Shown: in pieces, positions 1 to 4,699 of the stretch
Layout: each line of letters begins with the position of its first letter
Numbering within the stretch: position 1 is the first letter of the stretch
Assembly (NCBI GenBank): GCA_903944255.1
Contig: CAJARE010000220.1
Coordinates: forward strand, 1 to 6,526
DNA length: 6,526 nt
Direction: 5' to 3'
Origin: an uncultured beta proteobacterium
Lineage (GTDB): Bacteria > Pseudomonadota > Gammaproteobacteria > Burkholderiales > Burkholderiaceae
Made by a program: the position numbers and the translations under genes
Notes under the pieces: generated by a model
What the model was told of the DNA's origin: nothing
Databases searched by the model: none
The model's input: only the letters and a program-made list of their open reading frames with translations

Positions 1-558
1 CCTGATCGTCATTTAGGCCGATACATCCAAGAACAGACTGGTGCTGATATGTTGTTATGGAACGGTGCCTGCATCGTTCATGATGAATTTAAGGCTGTTG
101 AATTAGGTATGCTCAAGGCTGCCCACCCTGATGCCATGATTTTGGTGCACCCGGAATCTCCTCAGGCTGTGGTGGATTTAGCCGATGTCGTAGGCTCCAC
201 CTCAGCCATGATTAAGGCTGTTGTCGAAGGTAGCGCTACTGAATATATCGTAGCTACCGATAAAGGTATCTTGCATCGCATGCGTCAGTTGGCTCCAGGA
301 AAGAAACTGATTGAGGCCCCAACCGCTGGTGACAGCGCTACTTGCAAGAGTTGTGCTCACTGCCCTTGGATGGCCATGAATGGCTTACAAGGTATCTTGG
401 ATTGCCTCGAGAATGCCTCTGGTGAGATCTTTGTTCCTGAGCCAACTCGCTCTGATGCTTTAGTGTGTATTGAGCGCATGCTGGACTTTACAAAAAATCA
501 TCCTGACCTTTTAGCTAAAGCCCAACATGGCTTTGTCAAAAATATCGGCGCTGCTTAA
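1..558 (+). CDS. nadA: quinolinate synthase NadA, C-terminal part (5' end outside window)
   Basis: NadA condenses iminoaspartate with dihydroxyacetone phosphate to make quinolinate, the second step of de novo NAD synthesis; it is a cytoplasmic [4Fe-4S] enzyme. The frame is open from base 1, so the gene starts upstream; 185 residues are visible out of a family length of roughly 350-380. Two of the three expected cluster-ligand sites are present: the cysteine in WNGACIVHDEF (codon 70-72, equivalent to E. coli Cys200) and the CKSCAHC motif (codons 343-363), whose last cysteine matches E. coli Cys297. The VGSTSAM segment and the CPWMAMN stretch are also typical. The third ligand lies in the missing N-terminal half. 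nadC follows 59 bp downstream on the same strand, so the two are probably co-transcribed. Identification is very secure. Confidence 0.97.
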   Translation, partial: PDRHLGRYIQEQTGADMLLWNGACIVHDEFKAVELGMLKAAHPDAMILVHPESPQAVVDLADVVGSTSAMIKAVVEGSATEYIVATDKGILHRMRQLAPGKKLIEAPTAGDSATCKSCAHCPWMAMNGLQGILDCLENASGEIFVPEPTRSDALVCIERMLDFTKNHPDLLAKAQHGFVKNIGAA

Positions 559-593
559 TTTCTTTTCCTTATTTCTTTCTCTTTTCTTTTTTT
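559..593 (+). other. pyrimidine-rich tract between nadA and nadC
   Basis: Of the 35 bases directly after the nadA stop, 34 are C or T; the only purine is A571. No hairpin precedes it, so it does not look like an intrinsic terminator. It lies in the probable leader of nadC, which lacks a visible Shine-Dalgarno sequence. Inference: it could be a ribosomal protein S1 or Hfq contact region, or part of a Rho loading site, but the sequence alone does not decide. Confidence 0.45.
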
Positions 594-617
594 GCTGTAC
601 TTATTGATTGATTTTTC

Positions 618-1472
618 ATGTTTGAAGCTAACGAAACTTTAGAGCAAGCTCGGCAACGCAACATTGATGATGCCCTGATGGAAGATATAGGTACGGGCGA
701 TTGGACTGCCATGCTAGTTCCCAGTAAGCCAGTTAAAGCGCAGCTCATCGTGCGTCAAGCAGCCGTTCTTTGTGGGGTGGATTGGTTTGAAGGCGCCTTG
801 AAGAAACTAGACCCTCGCGCCAAAGTGACTTGGCATTATGCTGAGGGTGACTTGATGAAGCCTGATACGAAAGTCTGCGATATTGAGGCAGACTCGCGCG
901 CATTACTGTCTGCTGAACGCCCTTGTATTAACTTCTTGCAGACACTTTCTTGGACGGCTTCGATTGCACGTGATCATGTCGATGCGATTGCCGGCGTGAG
1001 CCCCAATCCTAAAGGTTGCGCAGTTCTCGATACTCGCAAGACGATTCCAGGCCTTCGCCAAGCCCAGAAATACGCTGTGCGTGTTGGTGGTGGCCAGAAT
1101 CAACGTTTGGCTCTTTGGCACGGCATCCTCATTAAAGAGAATCATATTGCTGCGGCTGGTGGTGTTGTCGCTGCAGTCAAAGCAGCGCAAGCCTTGAACT
1201 CAGGGGTCGATATTCAGGTAGAAGTTGAGAATATGACTGAATTAGCGCAAGCAATTGACGCTGGTGCTAAGAGCATTCTGATCGACAACTTCACTACCGA
1301 TCAAATGAGAGAGGCTGTGGTCTTTACAGCTGGTCGCGCTCTTTTAGAGGCGTCGGGTGGCATTGATTTGGATCAGATGCGTGCTATTGCTGCTACTGGT
1401 GTTGATCGTATTTCACTTGGAAAGTTGACCAAGGATATTCATGCAGTCGATTTTTCGATGCGAATTTTGTAG
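618..1472 (+). CDS. nadC: nicotinate-nucleotide pyrophosphorylase (carboxylating), quinolinate phosphoribosyltransferase
   Basis: NadC converts quinolinate and PRPP to nicotinate mononucleotide, CO2 and pyrophosphate, the third step of de novo NAD synthesis. At 284 residues it has the normal family length. An N-terminal mixed alpha/beta domain (about 1-110) is followed by the barrel-type catalytic domain. Recognisable active-site motifs are DTRKTIPGLR (138-147), GGGQNQR (157-163), KENHI (173-177), EVEN (202-205), DNF (223-225), EASGGI (244-249) and ISLGKLTKD (265-273). The GGGxNQR form replaces the NHR seen in E. coli; I recall this as usual in Burkholderiales. ATG 618 is the only reasonable start, because an in-frame stop (609-611) lies just upstream; no clear Shine-Dalgarno precedes it. 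It is probably co-transcribed with nadA. No convincing terminator follows, and the next gene converges with a 17-bp gap. Confidence 0.97.
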   Translation: MFEANETLEQARQRNIDDALMEDIGTGDWTAMLVPSKPVKAQLIVRQAAVLCGVDWFEGALKKLDPRAKVTWHYAEGDLMKPDTKVCDIEADSRALLSAERPCINFLQTLSWTASIARDHVDAIAGVSPNPKGCAVLDTRKTIPGLRQAQKYAVRVGGGQNQRLALWHGILIKENHIAAAGGVVAAVKAAQALNSGVDIQVEVENMTELAQAIDAGAKSILIDNFTTDQMREAVVFTAGRALLEASGGIDLDQMRAIAATGVDRISLGKLTKDIHAVDFSMRIL

Positions 1473-1489
1473 CGCTTTCAAACTAATAA

Positions 1490-1828
1490 TTAAAATAGTA
1501 GGGCCTGGACTCCCCTAACTTCTATCACTTGAAGTAACTTTGCTGCAGCTCCGCTAGGGTGCTTACCAGAACTAGGAGACTCCCACTTCTGAACGGTTGA
1601 AACACTCACATTCAAGAGGGATGCAAAAATAGATTGGCTCATCTTGGCTTGACGGATACGTATATTCGTCACCTTTCTTGGGGTGAAGATCGGCGGCTTT
1701 TCCAGACACAAGGCCTTCATTTTGGCAAAGTCATGTTTAGTTAACAAGCCACAGCCATCAAGGGCTTCTGCCATCTCTAAAAGCTCGTCTAGCACTCTTT
1801 TTTCTTCTGCTTTTAATTTTTTAATCAT
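1490..1828 (-). CDS. XRE/HigA-type helix-turn-helix antitoxin
   Basis: Predicted antitoxin and autorepressor of the toxin gene immediately upstream. The 112-residue protein has a basic, helical N-terminus (about 1-45), then an XRE-type helix-turn-helix at about 55-95 with the typical MSQSIFASLLNVSVSTVQKWE pattern split around residues 63-83, then KHPSGAAAKLL and a final helix. This matches the YgjM/HigA-like regulators that pair with RelE-family (DUF1044-type) toxins. Compared with my memory of that family it carries about two extra residues after the conserved WE (SPSSG before KHPSG). The ATG overlaps the toxin's end by 8 bp, and an AAAGGAG ribosome site (1839-1845) lies 10 bases upstream, inside the toxin gene. 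The overlap implies translational coupling and balanced production. It converges with nadC. The exact subfamily name is uncertain; the antitoxin role is likely. Confidence 0.85.
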   Translation of the reverse strand: MIKKLKAEEKRVLDELLEMAEALDGCGLLTKHDFAKMKALCLEKPPIFTPRKVTNIRIRQAKMSQSIFASLLNVSVSTVQKWESPSSGKHPSGAAAKLLQVIEVRGVQALLF

Positions 1829-2186
1829 TGCAAATTAACTCCTTTAATATCCCCGCAGCAACTAAATCTTGTAATTTATATCGATCAGTTTTTTCAAATG
1901 TCTTGGCAAGGATAATTGCAGCTGTTTGCTCTTTATTAGTAAAGTCAGATCCTGAGTCACTCTTCTCTCTGCCAACAATAAAAATAATTGCATCCCTATT
2001 TTTCTTTGCCACAATCGTACGAATACTTCCACTCTTCCCTTGGCCTAAGATTGGTATTCTCTTTTTGCATACCCCTCCCCCTAAATCAGCCTCGTAATAC
2101 TCGAGCTCAATCTCTCTTGCTGCTTTACACAGCTGTGTTGAGCTGACAATTTTTTTCGCCCATCGGTCAAATGTTTTGGTTTTCAT
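1821..2186 (-). CDS. RelE/HigB-family toxin of a type II toxin-antitoxin pair
   Basis: Predicted mRNA interferase of the RelE/HigB superfamily (the RelE group formerly called DUF1044), which would act on translating ribosomes. From ATG 2186 it has 121 residues. Family features are the opening KTKTFDRWAKK, the central ADLGGGVCKKRI (34-44), the GQGKSGSIRT signature (48-57), the hydrophobic strand AIIFIVG (66-72) and a C-terminal helix with LQDLVAAGIL. Alternative in-frame starts are ATG 2201 and TTG 2207, which add 5 or 7 residues. I prefer 2186 because family members begin at this KTKTF and a GAAG purine run precedes it. The stretch after the central strand (REKSDSGSDFTNKE) differs from the usual FAKxExxNI pattern. 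It is the first gene of a two-gene operon, toxin first, and overlaps the antitoxin by 8 bp. Confidence 0.85.
   Translation of the reverse strand: MKTKTFDRWAKKIVSSTQLCKAAREIELEYYEADLGGGVCKKRIPILGQGKSGSIRTIVAKKNRDAIIFIVGREKSDSGSDFTNKEQTAAIILAKTFEKTDRYKLQDLVAAGILKELICND
1839..1845 (-). promoter_or_regulatory. ribosome binding site of the XRE antitoxin gene
   Basis: The minus strand reads AAAGGAG here, 10 bases before ATG 1828 and inside the 3' end of the toxin gene. It supports that start and independent translation of the antitoxin from the toxin mRNA. Confidence 0.7.
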
Positions 2187-2221
2187 GACAATTTTCTTCA
2201 TGACCAAAATATTAAACTATT

Positions 2222-2245
2222 GCACTGAGTGCTATAACATTATAG
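2222..2245 (-). promoter_or_regulatory. putative promoter and double-palindrome operator of the toxin-antitoxin operon
   Basis: The minus strand contains a perfect TATAAT (-10 type) at 2239-2244, about 50 bases before the toxin start. Two adjoining perfect inverted repeats cover it: CTATAA-CA-TTATAG (2232-2245), which includes the -10 box, and GCACT-G-AGTGC (2222-2232), which would lie at the transcription start. No good -35 box is visible at the right distance. HigA-type antitoxins repress their own operon by binding such palindromes; that this is the operator is inference. Confidence 0.6.
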
Positions 2246-2263
2246 TCGACAATGGCTTACGGT

Positions 2264-2297
2264 TGATTATCAGTTGTTTTTATACAAAAAATAATCA
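2264..2297. repeat. inverted repeat in front of brnA
   Basis: TGATTAT (2264-2270) and ATAATCA (2291-2297) are exact reverse complements around a 20-base centre, which itself holds TTTTT-ATAC-AAAAA (2277-2290). A -10-like TATACA for the plus strand lies inside (2281-2286), without a convincing -35. The position upstream of brnA suits an operator, because BrnA proteins bind DNA and repress their own promoter. A weak AT-rich hairpin is the alternative. Confidence 0.4.
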
Positions 2298-2319
2298 GCT
2301 AGACCAGCAGTAAAAGAAA

Positions 2320-2325
2320 AGAGGA
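2320..2325 (+). promoter_or_regulatory. ribosome binding site that supports the TTG start of brnA
   Basis: AGAGGA lies 6 bases before TTG 2332. The next in-frame ATG (2488) falls well inside the conserved domain, so this site decides the start in favour of TTG. Confidence 0.7.
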
Positions 2326-2331
2326 CAGCAG

Positions 2332-2604
2332 TTGAGTAAAAAATCAAAAAATACCAAGGAAGAATGGGTTGACCCTGATGATGTGCCGGAGGTCGATGAA
2401 GAGTGGTTTCAAAATGCCCACGTCTATATCGGCGATGCCTTTATTAAAAGAGGTGTTGGTCGTCCACCGATTAAGAATGCAAAGGAAATGCTTAGTCTTA
2501 GACTCGATTCTAATGTTCTGGAAAAATTACGTGCGAGCGGTAAGGGTTGGCAAACTCGCTTAAGCAAGCATATTAAAGAGGCGGTGTTAAAAGGCACTCT
2601 TTAA
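2332..2604 (+). CDS. brnA: BrnA-family antitoxin, without adjacent BrnT toxin
   Basis: A 90-residue protein of the BrnA antitoxin family, a ribbon-helix-helix-type DNA-binding antitoxin that normally neutralises the RelE-fold ribonuclease BrnT and represses the brnTA operon. Family marks are WVDPDDVPEVDEEWF (12-26), the GRPPIKNAKEMLSLRLD segment (43-59, the beta strand of the DNA-binding fold), and a C-terminal helical part with GKGWQTRLSKHIKEAV (71-86). The start is TTG, backed by AGAGGA 6 bases upstream. BrnT genes usually lie directly upstream of brnA. Here the 145 bases before it contain no reading frame resembling BrnT, and only 5 bases separate its stop from the convergent nadB stop. 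It therefore appears solitary. It shares its upstream region with the divergent toxin operon. Family assignment is strong; its present function is unknown. Confidence 0.88.
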   Translation: MSKKSKNTKEEWVDPDDVPEVDEEWFQNAHVYIGDAFIKRGVGRPPIKNAKEMLSLRLDSNVLEKLRASGKGWQTRLSKHIKEAVLKGTL

Positions 2605-2609
2605 ATGTA

Positions 2610-4271
2610 TTAAGTTTCTTTGGTATTTTCTGCGCCCTCTGCTTGAGGCGTCAGGATGGTTGGATAAGAAACAGCCCAAGTACCGGGGTAGTCACGGCTG
2701 TAATGCAGTCCCCTGCTCTCACGGCGCATTAAAGCTGATCGTACGATGAGCTCTGCGCACTCCAATAAATTACGCAATTCAATTAAGTCGCGCGTGACCT
2801 TAAAGTTAGCGTAGTACTCCTGCACTTCGTATCTGAGGAGCTTAATTCGGTGTAAGGCTCGCTCTAGACGACGATTTGTTCTCACGATGCCTACGTAGTT
2901 CCACATCAGGGAGCGCAATTCGTCCCAGTTGTGGGCAATGACCACTTGTTCATCTGCATCTTCTACTTGGCTCTCGTCCCATAGAGGAAGATTGGGTAAG
3001 TTTGGAGCTTTGAGCCCTGCAATATCTTGCGCTGCTGCTTTACCAATCACAATACACTCCAGTAAGGAGTTACTTGCCAGACGGTTAGCACCATGAAGAC
3101 CCGTATAAGTAGCTTCACCAACTGCATATAGACCTGGTAAGTCTGTGCGGCCCTTGAGGTCGGTAACAACACCGCCACAAGCATAGTGCGCAGCAGGCAC
3201 TACCGGAATGGGCTCTTTCGTGATATCTAGTCCCAACGTTAAGCATCGCGCATAAATCATGGGGAAATGTTCTTTAATAAAAGCTTCGCCTAAATGGGTT
3301 GCATCGAGGTGCACATAATCTAAGCCGTGCTTTTTCATTTCAAAGTCGATGGCTCTGGCAACAATATCGCGTGGAGCAAGTTCCTTACGGTCATCGTGCT
3401 CTGACATAAAGCAGGTGCCATCCGGTAACTTTAGGATACCGCCCTCGCCTCGCATGGCTTCAGTAATCAGAAAGGTCCGGTCGCTGGGGTGATAGAGACA
3501 CGTCGGATGAAACTGAATGAATTCCATATTGCCTATGCGGCAGCCTGCACGCCAAGCCATCGCAATACCATCACCTGTAGCAGTATCAGGATTACTGGTG
3601 TAACGGTATACCTTACCTACCCCACCAGTCGCCAAAACAACGGACTTTGCAGCAATGGTTTCTACGCGATTATTTTTAATATCGAGTGCATAAACTCCAT
3701 AACAGCGATTCGGTTTAGTTCTCTGTGTCCTGGCATCCAAATGCCGATTGGTAATTAAATCGAGAGCAATCCAATGCTCTAGTAACTGAATATTTTGATG
3801 AGCTCGGGCTTTATCGAGTAACACTTCATGAATAGCTTTACCAGTAGCATCAGCAGCGTGAGCAATACGACGATGGCTATGACCACCTTCACGAGTCAGA
3901 TGCAATCCCATAGGACCTGATTCATCAGCAGTAAATGGGACGCCTTGGTCTACTAGCCAACGAATGGCTTCTGCACTTTCTTCTGCGATATAACGTGCGG
4001 TTGACTCGACTACTAAACCGGCTCCAGCATCTAAAGTATCCGCTACATGGGAATCAATACTGTCGTGCTCTTTATCAACTACTCCAACAATACCGCCCTG
4101 TGCCCAAGCTGTTGCCCCTTCGCCTAAACCCCTTTTAGCCATCACGATGACCGGTTGCGTCTCAGCCATATGGAGTGCAACCGTTAAGCCAGCAAGACCA
4201 GCCCCAATAATGAGTACTGGTAGATCTGCTTTTGCTTCTGAGGAATTTGGTGAGGGTTTTGAACTAGCCAT
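2610..4271 (-). CDS. nadB: L-aspartate oxidase
   Basis: NadB is the FAD flavoprotein that oxidises L-aspartate to iminoaspartate, the first step of de novo NAD synthesis and the substrate supply for NadA. At 553 residues it is slightly longer than the E. coli enzyme, mainly through an 18-residue polar N-terminus. The FAD-binding motif VLIIGAGLAGL is at 19-29 and the flavin-contact ATAWAQGGI at 53-61. Residues equivalent to the E. coli active site are all present: Glu128 (HLTREGGHSHRR), His255 (FHPT), Arg301 (APRDIVARAID), His362 (PAAHYACGG) and Arg397 (GANRLASNSL). The C-terminal helical domain (about 440-540) contains LMWNYVGIVRTNRRLERAL. ATG 4271 has only a weak ribosome site. The gene converges on brnA and stands apart from the plus-strand nadA-nadC pair. 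A palindrome and promoter-like boxes lie upstream. Confidence 0.97.
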   Translation of the reverse strand: MASSKPSPNSSEAKADLPVLIIGAGLAGLTVALHMAETQPVIVMAKRGLGEGATAWAQGGIVGVVDKEHDSIDSHVADTLDAGAGLVVESTARYIAEESAEAIRWLVDQGVPFTADESGPMGLHLTREGGHSHRRIAHAADATGKAIHEVLLDKARAHQNIQLLEHWIALDLITNRHLDARTQRTKPNRCYGVYALDIKNNRVETIAAKSVVLATGGVGKVYRYTSNPDTATGDGIAMAWRAGCRIGNMEFIQFHPTCLYHPSDRTFLITEAMRGEGGILKLPDGTCFMSEHDDRKELAPRDIVARAIDFEMKKHGLDYVHLDATHLGEAFIKEHFPMIYARCLTLGLDITKEPIPVVPAAHYACGGVVTDLKGRTDLPGLYAVGEATYTGLHGANRLASNSLLECIVIGKAAAQDIAGLKAPNLPNLPLWDESQVEDADEQVVIAHNWDELRSLMWNYVGIVRTNRRLERALHRIKLLRYEVQEYYANFKVTRDLIELRNLLECAELIVRSALMRRESRGLHYSRDYPGTWAVSYPTILTPQAEGAENTKET

Positions 4272-4292
4272 GAATCATTCTAAAGGGCATTG

Positions 4293-4321
4293 GTGATATT
4301 GGCATTGAGTTTTAACTCAAT
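4293..4321 (-). promoter_or_regulatory. putative nadB promoter with overlapping palindrome
   Basis: The exact inverted repeat ATTGAGTT-TT-AACTCAAT spans 4304-4321. On the minus strand it overlaps a -35-like TTGAGT (4315-4320), which is followed after 16 bases by a -10-like TATCAC (4293-4298), each matching consensus at 4 of 6 bases. The nadB start is 22 bases further on. There is no T-run, so a terminator is unlikely. A repressor site for NAD-responsive control of nadB is a reasonable inference; I cannot name the regulator. Confidence 0.5.
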
Positions 4322-4343
4322 AACTTCGAGGTATGAAAGGTAC

Positions 4344-4586
4344 TCATTCTTGAGATTTAGACTCAGCATTACATATGTTGACTTCACCGTGAAGATTCTT
4401 AGCTGTGATACCTGCTAACAAATCATTCAGTTGATATTCTTGCTTTACCATCGGCTCAATCACAATTCGACCTTTTTGCACTTTTACAGATACTAATTGG
4501 TCAATATTCAGATGGGCGGACTTCATAAGGGCTGCACTTAAGCGCAAAGCTGGGCTGTTACCCCACTTTTTGATGATCGTTTGCAT
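4344..4586 (-). CDS. mazE: MazE-like AbrB-type antitoxin, no adjacent MazF
   Basis: An 80-residue protein with a swapped-hairpin AbrB/MazE DNA-binding domain. The opening MQTIIKKWGNSPALRLSAAL (1-20) is the MazE signature, followed by VSVKVQKGRIVIEPM (32-46). The tail LNDLLAGITAKNLHGEVN (53-70) resembles the segment with which MazE family members wrap around and inhibit the MazF endoribonuclease. In ordinary mazEF operons mazF follows directly. Here only 72 non-coding bases separate the stop from the nadB start, so no toxin is present. A perfect AAGGAGGA ribosome site, a good promoter and an operator-like palindrome precede the gene, so it looks expressed rather than decaying. It lies between nadB and the fdsA terminator, all on the minus strand, and readthrough into nadB is possible. 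The family is clear; the partner is unknown. Confidence 0.85.
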   Translation of the reverse strand: MQTIIKKWGNSPALRLSAALMKSAHLNIDQLVSVKVQKGRIVIEPMVKQEYQLNDLLAGITAKNLHGEVNICNAESKSQE

Positions 4587-4592
4587 TGAATC

Positions 4593-4600
4593 TCCTCCTT
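4593..4600 (-). promoter_or_regulatory. very strong ribosome binding site of mazE
   Basis: The minus strand reads AAGGAGGA, a near-complete match to the anti-Shine-Dalgarno, 6 bases before ATG 4586. It is the strongest ribosome site in the window and fixes the start. Confidence 0.8.
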
Positions 4601-4604
4601 ATCT

Positions 4605-4644
4605 AATGTAGATACATAGTATTTACATTGATAAATTCAAGCAA
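4605..4644 (-). promoter_or_regulatory. mazE promoter with overlapping 25-bp palindrome
   Basis: On the minus strand a -35-like TTGCTT (4639-4644) is followed after exactly 17 bases by a -10-like TACTAT (4616-4621). The -10 lies within an imperfect palindrome at 4605-4629: arms AATGTA-A-ATAC and GTAT-C-TACATT around a 3-base centre, 10 of 11 positions paired. This is the layout expected for an antitoxin that represses its own promoter. Confidence 0.65.
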
Positions 4645-4650
4645 GTGATA

Positions 4651-4679
4651 AAAAAACCCCGCCTCAAGAGCGGGGTTTT
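4651..4679 (-). terminator. intrinsic terminator after fdsA, possibly bidirectional
   Basis: AAAACCCCGC (4653-4662) and GCGGGGTTTT (4670-4679) form a 10-bp stem with a 7-base loop. On the minus strand the stem is followed by a run of six T, giving a classic terminator 20 bases beyond the fdsA stop. On the plus strand only four T follow, so termination that way would be weaker. It separates the formate dehydrogenase operon from mazE. Confidence 0.9.
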
Positions 4680-4699
4680 GCTAGGAAAAAACGGTGAAA

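Noticed and set aside
1499..1517. TAGGG...CCCTA inverted repeat just after nadC as a terminator
   Set aside because: Only 5 bp of stem with a 9-base loop, no T-run on either strand, and it lies inside the antitoxin coding sequence.
2208..2331. A BrnT toxin remnant upstream of brnA
   Set aside because: The stretch is short, AT-rich and shows none of the BrnT motifs I know; its inverted repeats explain it better as a control region.
3489..4138. Open frames on the plus strand opposite nadB, and others opposite nadC, the toxin gene and fdsA
   Set aside because: They lie wholly within strongly conserved genes on the other strand, lack ribosome sites and resemble no known protein.
4272..4343. A MazF remnant downstream of mazE
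   Set aside because: 72 bases is too short, no MazF-like peptide is visible, and the space holds the nadB promoter-like elements.
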